Shown piece after piece: positions 11,589 to 20,728 of a stretch of 64,000 bases of DNA (positions within the stretch are counted from its first letter, which is position 1; each line of letters opens with the position of its first letter). The notes beneath the pieces were generated by a model. The model did not search any database and was not told where the DNA came from. It saw only the letters and a list, made by a program, of their open reading frames with translations. The translations under genes were made by a program, and so were the position numbers. The stretch lies in NCBI GenBank assembly GCA_963726065.1, contig CAVSAU010000003.1:48577-112576 (forward strand). Reading direction: 5' to 3'. This DNA comes from Neomesorhizobium sp963726065 (GTDB lineage: Bacteria; Pseudomonadota; Alphaproteobacteria; Rhizobiales; Rhizobiaceae).

Positions 11589-12340
11589 CGAAATAATAGA
11601 CCGCCAGGAACAGGCCGACCGCGACGACGAAGCCGCGCACGACTGTCTTGCGGCACGCGCTTGGCCGTCCAGACGCCGGCATAGCCGCCGAGCGCCACGC
11701 CGGGGACCATGACGAGCGCCTGCAGCCAGGCGACGACGCCGCCCGAGACGAAGACGACGATGGCGACAGCGGCGATGACGATCGACAGCAGGTTCTTCAG
11801 CGCGTTGAGGCGGTGATAGTCGCCGCCTTCGGTGAGGCCGAGCGTCGCCAGCATCATCACGCCCATGCCGGCGCCGAAGAAGCCGCCATAGATCGACGGT
11901 GAAGAACTGCACGACGCGGCCGGCGAGCGAGCGTGGCCGCGCCGTGGCGCGTTGCGCCTGGCTTTTCGGGCTTCAGCCATGGACCGGCGGCGAACAGCGC
12001 GGTTGCGGCAATCAGCAGCCAGGGCACCATGACGCCGGAAGGACGGGTTGTCGAGCGCCAGCAGGATGAGCGCTCCGGCAAGCGCGCCGACGGCCGAGAT
12101 CAAGGCCAGCGCCAGCGCGCCGCGCCAGATCAGGCTTGATGTCGGTCGAGATAGGCGAGCGTCGAGGTGATGTAGCCGGGAAACTGGGTGATCGACGAGG
12201 TGGCGTTGGCCGAGATCGGCGGCAGGCCGGCAAGGGTCAGCGCGCCGAAGGTGAGGAACGTGCCGCCGCCGGCGATCGCATTGACGACGCCCGACAGGAA
12301 ACCTGCGAGAAAGAGAAGGACCAGCGTCGAGAACGGACAT
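11578..12340 (-). CDS. TSUP (TauE/SafE) family sulfite/sulfonate exporter-like permease (frameshifted)
   Basis: Membrane protein of about 250 residues with the TSUP signature in the first helices: GFLSGVVNAIAGGGT, LAGLPPISANATSS and the FPGYITSTLAYLD stretch. It ends in a hydrophobic helix, VGLFLAVYYFVTG. Family members move sulfite, sulfonates or other organic anions; the substrate here cannot be told. Frame changes occur near 12312, 12137, 12040, 11900 and 11660. It separates trmD from rplS and runs opposite to both. Confidence 0.8.
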
Positions 12341-12721
12341 CGGCGTGATGGTTCGCGACTGGAGCGGGACGTAATCGCTCGCTCGCCGGCTGTAGAAAGC
12401 CAGGGCTGACGATCAGACGCAAGCGACTTTGCGCGCATATGGACGGCGCGACTGCGAAGCGCGTGCGGATTATGCCGGCCATCACGCGGCGATGCGGCAA
12501 AAAAGACGCGCGCGAAGACGTGACAAATCGGCTGAAATCGTGTATGAGCCCGCCCGAACCGGCAAGAATAACTCGACCGGACCCGTCAACAAGAACGGTG
12601 AATTCGCCCCTGCCTCTTCCGCTCTCGTCCGAGACGAAAGGCATAGCCGAGCGGTCCATGGAACTGCAAGGCGAGCGTCGGGCGCTCTGGCTGTCGGAAG
12701 AACAAGAAGAGGTATATTGCG
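12341..12721. other. Intergenic region with rplS leader
   Basis: A stretch of 381 bases without a supported gene. Open frames here are GC-driven shadows with no start signal or family resemblance. It must hold the promoters for the divergent permease and rplS. A leader of up to ~170 bases precedes rplS; I see no recognisable riboswitch or ribosomal-protein leader structure by eye. Confidence 0.5.
12520..12548 (+). promoter_or_regulatory. Candidate sigma-70 promoter for rplS
   Basis: GTGACA at 12520-12525 and TATGAG at 12543-12548 are separated by 17 bases, a plausible -35/-10 pair about 175 bases before rplS. The match is only moderate and no experimental support can be read from sequence. 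Confidence 0.3.
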
Positions 12722-13268
12722 ATGGACATCATCCGTCAGCTCGAGGCCGAACAGGCCGCCAAAATCGAAGCCAAGCGCAAGCTCCCCGAATTCCAGCCGG
12801 GCGACACGGTCCGCGTCCAGGTGCGCGTCACCGAAGGCACCCGCACCCGCGTGCAGGCCTATGAGGGCGTCGTCATCGCCCGCTCCGGCGCCGGCTTCCA
12901 GGAAAATTTCACCGTCCGCAAGATTTCCTACGGCGAAGGCGTCGAGCGCGTGTTCCCGGTCTACTCGCCGATGGTCGAGGGCGTCGAGATCGTGCGCCGC
13001 GGCAAGGTGCGCCGCGCCAAGCTCTATTACCTGCGCGATCGCCGCGGCAAGTCGGCCCGCATTTCGGAGAACACCGGCGTGCGCGCCCGCAAGCTCAACG
13101 ATGCCGAGCGCGACGCGCTGAACGCCGAGAAGGCCCGCATCGAGGCCGAGAAGATCGCCGCGGCCGAGGCGCTGGCCGCCGAGAAGGCAGCGCAGGACGC
13201 CGCCGAAGAAGGCTGCCGCAGCCGCCGCTGCTGAAGCCGAAAAGGCCGAGGCTGCCAAGGCCGAGTAA
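12722..13268 (+). CDS. rplS: 50S ribosomal protein L19 (C-terminal frameshift)
   Basis: L19 lies at the 30S-50S interface. The conserved core is intact: PGDTVRVQVRV, TRVQAYEGVVIARSG, FTVRKISYGEGVERVFP and RRGKVRRAKLYYLRDR. Rhizobial L19 carries a Lys/Ala/Glu-rich C-terminal tail; one extra G near 13210 truncates it in the given frame, and the corrected frame continues with Ala/Glu/Lys residues to TAA at 13266, giving about 181 residues. An RBS-like AGAGG precedes the ATG. A strong terminator follows. Confidence 0.95.
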
Positions 13269-13293
13269 GATTCTGGCATTTAGCAATTGCAAT

Positions 13294-13322
13294 AAAGGCG
13301 GCTTTTCAGGCCGCCTTTTTCT
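13294..13322 (+). terminator. Rho-independent terminator after rplS
   Basis: AAGGCGGC (13295-13302) pairs exactly with GCCGCCTT (13310-13317) across a 7-base loop, followed by a run of T. It lies 25 bases after the corrected rplS stop. Confidence 0.9.
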
Positions 13323-13379
13323 TTGCGCGCGTGACGATTGTCGGCAATTCTGCGGACCGCTCTCCCCGCTGGATGGATC

Positions 13380-14898
13380 ATGACCGTCACGCTCGATGCC
13401 CGGACCGACATCAACCTCGAAACAGTCTATCGCGTCGCCTGGAAAGGCGAGGACGTCCGTTTCAGCGACCAGGCGCTCCGGCGCATCGCGGAATGCCGCG
13501 CCTCGTTCCTGCAGCTGATCGACAACGATCCCGACGCCGATCATCTACGGCGTGACCACCGCGATGGGCGAGCTGGCCAGCCGGCGGCTCGAAAGCGACG
13601 AGCGCGAGCGCCACGCCCGCATCAAGGCGTTCGCGGCGGCGACGTCGTTTGGCGATCCGTTGCCCGAGCGCGTGGTCAGGGCGATCGTGCTTGCCCGGCT
13701 GGCCAATTTCATCGAGGGCAATGCGGCGACCTCGCCGCGCGTTGCGCTCGCCGTCGCCGCCATGCTCGACGGCGGACCGATGCCGGCGGTGCCGCCTCGG
13801 GCCAGGGCGGGGCCGGCGAGATCCTGGCGCTCTACCCGCTGTTTGCCGGGCTCTCGGTGCGCTTCGACCTTGAGGTCAAGGAGCGCGGTTCGCTGATCAA
13901 CGGCTCGCCCTGCGCGGCGGCACTCGTGGCCGATGCGGCGCTGGCGGCCAGCCGGCGGGTCGGCTGGCCGAACAAGTGTTCGCGCTGTCGATCGAGGCGT
14001 TCCGCGCGCCGCTCGAACATTACGATGCGGCGCTCGATGTGCTGTGGGGCGACGAACACGAAGCCGCCGCACTCGCAGGGCTGCGGCGCTTCCTGCAAGG
14101 CGCCGGGCACGGGCGGCGAAATTACCAGGCGCCGGTCAGCTACCGCATCGTGCCACGCGTGCTCGGCCAGGCGCATCGCGCCCTTGCCGGGGCGGAGCGC
14201 GCAGCAGCGGTGTCGCTGAGCTCGGTGTCCGACAATCCGGTCTACTTGCCGCCTGACCCGGACCATCCGCTCGGGCGCTGCATCAGCACCGGTGGCTATC
14301 ACAACGCGATGGCGACGCCGGCGCTCGACGACCTCGCCGCCATCTGGGCCGACCTCTGCCTGCTTGTGCGACCGCCATGCCTCGAAGCTGCTTGAACGGC
14401 AAGGTGTCGCTGTTGCCCGACCTTCTGATGAACGGACGCCACCCGAGCGACAGCGACGGCCACGGCAATGTCGGCTACATCCCGATGGCGATCACCGGCT
14501 ATCTGGAGCAGGCGAAGCTCGCCGCGCAACGCACCTTCATTCCGGGCACCGAGTCGGCCGGCGCCGGCCAGGACGATGTCGCGACGACGGCCTTCTTCGC
14601 CTGGGCGAAGGAGGAGCGGGCGGGCCGCTGCCTCGACGCGGCCATGGCCATGCTGGCGGTGGTCGCGTCGCAGGCCCTGCATGTCACCGACCGGTCCGCG
14701 CCGCCCGCCCTGCAAGCTTTTGTCGCTGAAATCCGTGGCATTGTGGCGCCGGTCGGCGACGACCGCGTTCTCGGCCCCGAGCTCGCCCGCTTGACCGAAT
14801 GGTTCACGAGACAGGTTTTCGAAGAAGGCGAGGCGGCGCAGTTGCTGCCGCAACAAACCGTCGGCGCCAAGGTGGTCACAGCGGCTGCGTCAGATTAA
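13380..14898 (+). CDS. Histidine/phenylalanine ammonia-lyase family protein (frameshifted)
   Basis: About 505 residues in several frames. Resemblance to HAL/PAL enzymes is clear from YGVTTAMGELA near the N-terminus, GSLINGSPCAAAL, SSVSDNPVY, STGGYHNAMATPALD and the helical C-terminus. These enzymes eliminate ammonia through an MIO group built from Ala-Ser-Gly. At the expected place the sequence reads GQGGAGEILALYPLF, with no serine. A frame change at about 13800 lies just before this motif. Other shifts are near 13538, 13965, 14372 and 14393. It is not next to hut genes. Enzyme activity is therefore doubtful until the sequence is corrected. Confidence 0.8.
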
Positions 14899-14906
14899 GC
14901 TCTGGC

Positions 14907-15012
14907 CAAAGCGTGTCGCGCCAAATGGGATTCGGCGCGACACGCTTTAGTTTCTTGCTTGTGCATGCCGATTCTCCCGAAACCGAGACACTTTCGGGCG
15001 ACATGCTTTAAA
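14907..15012. repeat. Two-hairpin intergenic repeat, family B, copy 1
   Basis: The first hairpin has a perfect 15-base stem, AAAGCGTGTCGCGCC pairing with GGCGCGACACGCTTT. The second is nested: GCATGCCG pairs imperfectly with CGACATGC around an inner CCCGAAA/TTTCGGG stem. Related copies lie at 37697-37805 and 62136-62240. It occupies the gap between the lyase-like gene and a methyltransferase. Confidence 0.75.
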
Positions 15013-15045
15013 TTGCGAATTCGCCTTTGTTCGAGGGGACTGTGG

Positions 15046-15864
15046 GTGGACGAATTTTCAGCGGCGAACCGCCTGAACTGGGATGACCGCGCAGCACTGC
15101 ATGCGACAGATCCGACCGGAAGCTATCGCATCGCCAATGTGCTGGCCGGCGGCTCCAGCCTTTTTTCGCTGGAGGCAGGCGAGATCGGCGACATCCTGGG
15201 TATGGATATCGCTCATCTGCAATGCCATATCGGGCTGGACACGATCAGCCTGAAGCATCTCGGCGCCCGAAGCGTCAGCGGTCTCGATTTCTCGCCGGCG
15301 GCGATCGCGGCGGCCAGGAACTTCGCGGAACAAGCGGGCGCCGATGTCCGGTTCGTGGAGGCTTCGGTTTATGATGCCGTCGAGGCGCTCGGCCGCGATC
15401 ACGATATGGTCTTCGTCACCTGGGGAGCCGTGAACTGGTTGGACGACATCTTCCGCTGGGGCCGCGTGGTGGCCGGATTGCTACGGCCAGGCGGGCGGCT
15501 GTACCTGGCCGAGGGCCATCCTTTGATGTTCCAGTGTGATCGCAAGGGTTCGCAACTCGAAATTCAGCTCGACTGGCGCACGCCCTCCAAACTCCCCATC
15601 GTCTGGGACGAACCGCGCACCTATACGGGCGACCACCGGACGCTGGCGCATGTCCGCTACTACGAATGGATTCACCCGCTTTCCGACGTCGTCAACGCGC
15701 TGATAAGGGCCGGCCTGACAATCGACTTCCTCAACGAGCACGATGCCGTCTCGTGGCAGCATTTCCCGTTTGCCGTGGAGAGAGGCAAGGACCTGTTCGG
15801 CCTGCCGGAAGACAACCCGAAGATCCCGCTGGCCTATTCGATAGGGGCGACCAAGCGAACATGA
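15046..15864 (+). CDS. Class I SAM-dependent methyltransferase
   Basis: Predicted 272-residue methyltransferase. The SAM-binding region is DIAHLQCHIGLDTISLKHLG, followed by VSGLDFSPAAIAAAR and a motif IV-like VTWGAVNWL. The substrate is unknown; the overall pattern matches small-molecule methyltransferases. The GTG at 15046 is preferred, with GAGGGGA upstream; the longer frame from 14959 would begin inside repeat copy B1. The stop overlaps the next start (ATGA). Confidence 0.85.
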   Translation: MDEFSAANRLNWDDRAALHATDPTGSYRIANVLAGGSSLFSLEAGEIGDILGMDIAHLQCHIGLDTISLKHLGARSVSGLDFSPAAIAAARNFAEQAGADVRFVEASVYDAVEALGRDHDMVFVTWGAVNWLDDIFRWGRVVAGLLRPGGRLYLAEGHPLMFQCDRKGSQLEIQLDWRTPSKLPIVWDEPRTYTGDHRTLAHVRYYEWIHPLSDVVNALIRAGLTIDFLNEHDAVSWQHFPFAVERGKDLFGLPEDNPKIPLAYSIGATKRT

Positions 15865-16391
15865 CAGCCGGTGCGGGCGCGCAGGTGGAAATCAGGCGGC
15901 TGACCGAGGCGGATGCCGACGCCTTTCGCGTGTTGCGGCTGGCCGGACTGCAAGAGACGCCGGAAGCCTTCGGTTCCAGCTACGAGGAGGAAGCGACCTG
16001 GCCGCGCGAGCATTTCGTGGCGCGCGCCGCGCCGCCGGCTCCGAGCGCGACCTTCGGCGCATTTGTCGGTGGGCTTCTGGTCGGAATTGCGGGGCTCGCG
16101 GTCAGCAACCGTCTGAAGCAACGTCATAAGGGGTATATGTGGGGCATCTTCGTGCGCGCGGATTTTCGCGGGCAAGGCCTCGGCAGGCAACTTGTGCGGC
16201 AGGTCATCGACACGGCCCCTGGCCATGTCCGCATCCTCCAGTGCAGCGTCGTTACCGCCCAGGAGGCGACGCGGCGCATGTACCATGCGATGGGCTTCGT
16301 GCCCTATGGGCTGGAGCGCAAGGCGCTTTGCGTCGACGGCGTGTTCCACGACGAGGAGTTGCTGGCGATCGACTTCGAAGATCGATCCTGA
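15861..16391 (+). CDS. GNAT family N-acetyltransferase
   Basis: Acetyl-CoA-dependent transferase of 176 residues. The A motif is VRADFRGQGLGRQLVRQ (acetyl-CoA pyrophosphate loop, R/Q-x-x-G-x-G), preceded by the beta4 strand KGYMWGIF. The C-terminal MYHAMGFVPYGLE is typical. It is coupled to the methyltransferase by ATGA. The target is unknown. Confidence 0.87.
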   Translation: MTAGAGAQVEIRRLTEADADAFRVLRLAGLQETPEAFGSSYEEEATWPREHFVARAAPPAPSATFGAFVGGLLVGIAGLAVSNRLKQRHKGYMWGIFVRADFRGQGLGRQLVRQVIDTAPGHVRILQCSVVTAQEATRRMYHAMGFVPYGLERKALCVDGVFHDEELLAIDFEDRS

Positions 16392-16421
16392 ACGAGACTG
16401 TCATTCTTCCAAGGATGGGCC

Positions 16422-16450
16422 TTGACTATAATATCGTGTACGATTTAATC
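16422..16450 (+). promoter_or_regulatory. Candidate ohr promoter with overlapping operator
   Basis: TTGACT (16422-16427) and TTTAAT (16444-16449) form a -35/-10 pair with 16-base spacing. The perfect dyad ATCGTGTACGAT (16433-16444) lies between them, where a repressor would block RNA polymerase. Its position before ohr, with ohrR downstream, makes it the likely OhrR operator; the sequence differs from the AT-rich operators described in other species, so this is inference. Confidence 0.5.
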
Positions 16451-16475
16451 GCTAGCCAATAAATGGAGAGACCCG

Positions 16476-16895
16476 ATGCCCGCATTGTATTCCACTCAGG
16501 CCCGCGCCACCGGCGGCCGCCTTGGCCATGCCGAAACCAATGATGGCCTGCTCAGCGTCGACTTGGCGATGCCGAAGGAGCTCGGCGGACAGGGCGGAGC
16601 CACCAATCCCGAGCAGCTTTTTGCCGCCGGTTACGCCGCTTGCTTCGGCAGCGCGCTGGCGCTGGTGGCGCGCAAGCAGAAGGCAACACTGACGGATTCG
16701 GCAATCAATGCCACCGTTGAGCTGCATCCCGACGGCCAAGGTGGTTTCAAGTTGGGCGTAGCGCTCGCGGTCGAGACCAAGGGGGTCGACCAGGCGACCG
16801 CGGAAACGCTGGTGGCCACCGCGCACAAGGTCTGCCCCTATTCCAACGCCATCAAGGGCAATATCGACGTGGCGCTTACGACAAAGGCGCAATGA
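16476..16895 (+). CDS. ohr: Organic hydroperoxide resistance protein Ohr
   Basis: Thiol peroxidase that reduces organic hydroperoxides using lipoyl or dithiol reductants. The 139-residue length is standard. Both reactive cysteines are present, C56 in AAGYAACFGSA and C120 in HKVCPYSNA, as is the family stretch GGATNPEQLFAAG. It overlaps ohrR by ATGA, so the two are translated together and the repressor probably controls its own expression. Confidence 0.96.
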   Translation: MPALYSTQARATGGRLGHAETNDGLLSVDLAMPKELGGQGGATNPEQLFAAGYAACFGSALALVARKQKATLTDSAINATVELHPDGQGGFKLGVALAVETKGVDQATAETLVATAHKVCPYSNAIKGNIDVALTTKAQ

Positions 16896-17371
16896 CTACG
16901 ATCGAAAAAGAAAAGGCAAGGCAGGATGGCGGCGGGCTCCGGCTCGACCGCCAGATATGCTTCGCGCTCTATTCGGCAAGCAGCTCGGTTACGCGGCTTT
17001 ACCGGCCGCTGCTCGAACCGCTGGGGCTGACCTACCCGCAATATCTCGTCATGCTGGTCTTGTGGGAAAAGACGCCCCGCACGGTCGGGGAACTCGGCGA
17101 GGCGCTGGGCCTCGATTCCGCCACGCTGACGCCGCTGCTGAAGCGGCTGGAGGCTGGCGGTCTGGTCAGCCGCAAGCGCGACCCCGCGGACGAGCGGCGG
17201 GTGCTGGTCGAACCGACGGCAAGAGGAGCAGCACTTCGCGAGCGCGCAAAGGCCATTCCCAAGGCCATGGCTTGCCAGCTGCCCTTGTCGCAGGACGAAC
17301 TTATCAACCTGCACGGCACACTGAACAGGCTGAGCCGCAGCTTGCGCGAACTGGAACGGCAGCCGGGCTGA
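16892..17371 (+). CDS. ohrR: MarR-family organic peroxide sensor OhrR
   Basis: Winged-helix repressor that is inactivated when its N-terminal cysteine is oxidised by organic peroxides. The sensing cysteine is C23 in RQICFALYSAS; the DNA-binding part includes LGEALGLDSATLTPLLKRLE and the wing RKRDPADERRV. It has 159 residues. It starts within the ohr stop codon. Family A repeat copy 2 follows eight bases after its stop. Confidence 0.93.
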   Translation: MTTIEKEKARQDGGGLRLDRQICFALYSASSSVTRLYRPLLEPLGLTYPQYLVMLVLWEKTPRTVGELGEALGLDSATLTPLLKRLEAGGLVSRKRDPADERRVLVEPTARGAALRERAKAIPKAMACQLPLSQDELINLHGTLNRLSRSLRELERQPG

Positions 17372-17379
17372 CCCGCCAG

Positions 17380-17521
17380 GGTGTGTCGATATTCAGGTGA
17401 TGCCGGCCTGCGAACGGCGGCTTTCTGCGCTTCCGATGCTCACGTACCTGAATGTACGCTGCGCGCCGGTTCTCGAAAATCCACCATTCTCGGCCCGGCC
17501 TGACCTGAATCTCAACACACC
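17380..17521. repeat. Palindromic intergenic repeat, family A, copy 2
   Basis: 142 bp bounded by inverted repeats: GGTGTGTCGATATTCAGGT at the left and the complement of GGTGTGTTGAGATTCAGGT at the right. The interior matches copy 1 (3627-3770) over about 65 bases, including TGCGCGCCGGTTCTCGAAA. It starts just after the ohrR stop. Confidence 0.8.
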
Positions 17522-17658
17522 TGAATTCTTCCCGGCGAAACGGAATTCCGATTTCGCCTCCGCTTCCGGCACGGCACCGCTTGCAAGCGCTTTCGCGCGC
17601 GCTACAGTCGTCGGCAAATCCCGGGCGATCCGGGAAGGACCGTATCTGGGAGCGCGTC

Positions 17659-18456
17659 ATGAACAGAGTGAAACTTTTGCTTGCCGGGCTGCTGGCCCTC
17701 GTTCTTTTTCCGGCTGCTTCTCTCGCGCAGGCCCTGCCGGATCTCGGCGGCAAGACAGTCGTGGTGGTCACCGAAAACGCCTATTTCCCGCTGCAGTTCG
17801 TCGATCCGGCCAGCGGCAAGCCGGTCGGCTGGGAATATGACGCGGTGGAAGAGCTCGCCAAGCGGCTGAACTTCAAGGTCGAGTACCAGAACACCTCGTG
17901 GGACGCGATGATCCAGGCGGTGTCGGACAAGCAGTACGACATGGGCATGACCGGCATCACCATCAAGGACGAGCGCAAGGAGAAGGTCGACTTCTCCGAT
18001 CCCTACATGCGCTCGGAGATCTTCATGCTGGTGCGCGCCGACGAGAGCCGCTTCACCGAGCCGAAAGCCTTCGCGGCGGACGAAAAGCTGCTGGTCGGCG
18101 CGCAGGCAGGCACGTCGCCTTTCTACGTCGCCGTCTACAACGTGCTCGACGGCAACGAGCAGAACCCGCGCATCAAGCTGTTCGAGACGTTTGCGGCCTC
18201 GGTGGCGGCGCTGCAGGCCGGCGATGTCGACCTGGTGCTGACCGACAGCGCCGGCGGCAAGGCGCTTGTCGCGACCTCCGGCGGCAAGCTCAAGCTGATC
18301 GGCGACCCGCTCCAGGCCGAGGATTTCGGCTTCATCTTCGCCAAGGGTTCCGACCTCGTCGCGCCGATCAATGCCGGCATCGCCGCGCTGAAGGCCGACG
18401 GCACCTTCGACAAGATCACCAAGAAGTGGTTCGTCGACTACAAGCCGGCAAAGTGA
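17659..18456 (+). CDS. Amino-acid ABC transporter substrate-binding protein
   Basis: Periplasmic binding protein of 265 residues (SBP_bac_3 family). The signal peptide is the first ~23 residues, ending ASLAQA. Family features are ENAYFPLQF, GWEYDAVEELAKRL, YDMGMTGITIKDERK and VDFSDPYM. The ATG at 17659 gives a proper signal peptide; the frame extends upstream without a better start. The permease gene follows 68 bases later. The ligand is probably a polar amino acid. Confidence 0.9.
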   Translation: MNRVKLLLAGLLALVLFPAASLAQALPDLGGKTVVVVTENAYFPLQFVDPASGKPVGWEYDAVEELAKRLNFKVEYQNTSWDAMIQAVSDKQYDMGMTGITIKDERKEKVDFSDPYMRSEIFMLVRADESRFTEPKAFAADEKLLVGAQAGTSPFYVAVYNVLDGNEQNPRIKLFETFAASVAALQAGDVDLVLTDSAGGKALVATSGGKLKLIGDPLQAEDFGFIFAKGSDLVAPINAGIAALKADGTFDKITKKWFVDYKPAK

Positions 18457-18524
18457 GGCTGCCTGGTTGGCTTCGCCTTGTCTCTGGGAGGCTGGTCATC
18501 CCCGGCGCCGGCCGCGCGGTGCTG

Positions 18525-19343
18525 ATGGCGCCGCCTTCTCCAGCAGCGGCCAAGCGCGACTTTCCCTGGTGGCTCGTCGCGGCGATCGTCATCGCGGTCG
18601 CCGCCGCCGTTCTCATCGCGACCAGCGACCTCTACTCGCAGGTCTTCTCGATTGTCGCCAAGGGCATCGGCATCACCATCTTCGTCACCCTGGTCGGCTA
18701 TGCGCTCGCCTCGGCGCTCGGGCTCGGCGTCGCGCTGATGGTGCTGTCGGATTCGAGTGTGGCTGCGGCAGGTCGCGCGCTTCTACGTCGAGATCATCCG
18801 CGGCGTGCCGATCCTCGTGCTGTTGTTCTGGATCGCCTTTGTCGGCGCGCCGGCGCTGGTGGTCGTCGTGGAACTGGCTGTCCTACCCGCTGCAGGCGGC
18901 CGGGCCTGATCGAACCGATGCAGGTGCGCGACGTCTCGCTGATGTGGCGGGCGATCATTGCACTCACCATCGCCTATTCGTCCTTCATCGCCGAAATTTT
19001 CCGGGCCGGCATCCAGGCGGTCGACAACGGCCAGATCGAGGCCGCCAAGGCGCTCGGCCTGTCGCGTTACCGGCGCTTTCGCCACATCATCTTGCCGCAG
19101 GCGTTCCGCACCATCCTGCCGCCCTACGGCAACGACTTCATCGCCATGGTCAAGGACTCGTCGCTGGTTTCGGTGCTCGGCGTCGCCGACATCACCCAGA
19201 TGGGCAAGGTCTATGCCGCCGGCTCGTTCCGCTTCTTCGAGACCTATTCGATCGTCGCCTATATCTACCTGATCCTGACCGTCGGCCTGTCGCTGGCGTT
19301 GCGGGCGCTGGAACAGCGCCTGCGCCGCCAGACCAACGAGTGA
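18525..19343 (+). CDS. Amino-acid ABC transporter permease (frameshifted)
   Basis: Membrane permease of about 270 residues of the HisMQ type. The N-terminal helix (WWLVAAIVIAVAAAVLI) precedes a typical core: FYVEIIRGVPILVLLFWIAF, IALTIAYSSFIAEIFRAG, and the EAA loop EAAKALGLSRYRRFRHIILP that contacts the ATPase. Frames change near 18755, 18868 and 18903. No ATP-binding subunit is encoded here; the next gene is a methyltransferase. Confidence 0.88.
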   Translation: MAPPSPAAAKRDFPWWLVAAIVIAVAAAVLIATSDLYSQVFSIVAKGIGITIFVTLVGYALASALGLGVALMVLSDSSVAAAGRALLRRDHPRRADPRAVVLDRLCRRAGAGGRRGTGCPTRCRRPGLIEPMQVRDVSLMWRAIIALTIAYSSFIAEIFRAGIQAVDNGQIEAAKALGLSRYRRFRHIILPQAFRTILPPYGNDFIAMVKDSSLVSVLGVADITQMGKVYAAGSFRFFETYSIVAYIYLILTVGLSLALRALEQRLRRQTNE

Positions 19344-19364
19344 GCGACGAGCGGAGGAGAAGTG

Positions 19365-20001
19365 ATGCCGGACAAAGCCAATGCGGCGCTCGACCAGGTC
19401 TATTCGGCGAGGACGCCGGAGGAACTGTCGGCCGCCTACGCGGCATGGGCGGCGACCTATGACGGCGAGACCGCTTCACTCGGGCTACCTCCTGCCATTT
19501 CTGATTGCCGCGCTGGGTCGCCCGTTACGTTCCCGCAGGCGAAGGCCCACTGCTCGACGCCGGATGCGGCACCGGCCTCTCCGGCCCGTCGCTCAAGGCG
19601 CTCGGCTACGACGACATCGCCGGCCTCGATCTCTCCGACGACATGCTGACGGATCGCCGGCGGCCGCGGCGCTTATGGCGACCTGAAGCAGGCGACGCTC
19701 GGCGGCCCGCTGCCCTGGCCGGACGGCCATTTCCGCGCCTTCTTCTCGACCGGCGTTTTCACCATCGGCCACGCGCCGGCGTCGAGCCTGCACGAGCTGG
19801 CCCGCATAACGCGCAAGGGCGGACACGCGATCTTCACCGTGCGCGACCAGGTTTTCGCTGAGCGGCGGCTTCCAGGCGGCGTTCGCCGAGACTGGAACGG
19901 GAAAAGACATGGCGGCCGTCGAGGAAAGCCCCTGGTTTCGCTGCTATGCGGTCGCCGATCCCGATGCGCTGGTGAAGGCGTTCGTGTTCGAGGTTCTGTG
20001 A
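19365..20001 (+). CDS. Class I SAM-dependent methyltransferase (frameshifted)
   Basis: About 212 residues. SAM motif I is LLDAGCGTGLSGPSLKALG, followed by IAGLDLSDDML and a motif-III-like LARITRKGGHAIFTVRD. GGAGGAGA precedes the ATG by about seven bases. Reading shifts near 19487, 19655 and 19862. The fold resembles the Williams-Beuren/TPR methyltransferase group; the substrate is unknown. It follows the permease by 21 bases. Confidence 0.78.
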
Positions 20002-20068
20002 GCCGGCAAGATGTCGCGGAACCTGGCGGGCTTCGGCGCGTTGGGTGCCGAACCAGCTTGAGGGACCC

Positions 20069-20619
20069 ATGGAACAGCTCGTCGAAGAATTCGGCCATCC
20101 CGACTTACACGTCGTTTCCCGTCATCGTGGCGCGTCTGCTGCTCGCAACGCTCTTCGGCGCCGTCATCGGCTTCGAGCGCGAATGGCGAAATCGCCCGGC
20201 CGGGCTGAGGACCCATGTGCTGGTATGCGTTGCCGCGGCGACCTTCGGCATCCTCACCATCGAGATCGTGCATGCCCCGATGTTCGCGGGGGATGCGATG
20301 AAGGAGATGGTCAAGGTCGATCCTGTCCGCGCCGTCGAGGCGGTGACCGCAGGCGTCGCTTTCCTTGCCGCCGGCAGCATCCTTTTCGCGCGCGGTGAGG
20401 TGCAGGGCCTGACCACAGGTGCGGGGATGTGGCTTGCCGGCGCCATCGGGCTGGCCGCTGGTCTCGGCTTCTGGCAGATCGCCGGCTTCGGCACGTTGCC
20501 TGGTGCTGATCGTGCTCGGCCTTCTGCATGCAGTCGAAGTGAAATTTGACCTCAGCGAGGACAAGCGCGACGAAAGACCGGCGGCGCGAAAACCGGCGAC
20601 GAAGGAAAAGCGCGGCTAG
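20069..20619 (+). CDS. MgtC/SapB family membrane protein (frameshifted)
   Basis: About 183 residues. The MgtC signature GFEREWRNRPAGLRTHVLV and GVAFLAAGSILFARGEVQGL are present with several hydrophobic helices. MgtC proteins act in growth at low magnesium and in intracellular survival, in part by restraining ATP synthase in some pathogens; that role is not shown for this one. Frames shift near 20100 and 20508. The C-terminus is highly charged (Lys/Glu/Arg). Confidence 0.82.
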
Positions 20620-20728
20620 CGCGTTCAGACGATCGAAATAGCCGGAACTCTGGCTTCATTCCGCCGGGCTTGCCGGCGAACCGGCCGGCCAATTGCCGGA
20701 AGGCCAAAAGATTGGTATTGAGCCGCTG

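Noticed and set aside
12550..12721. Ribosomal-protein or riboswitch leader before rplS
   Set aside because: No conserved aptamer or antiterminator pairing could be drawn by eye.
14907..15012. Hairpin repeats as CRISPR units
   Set aside because: Copies are tens of kilobases apart, without spacers or cas genes.
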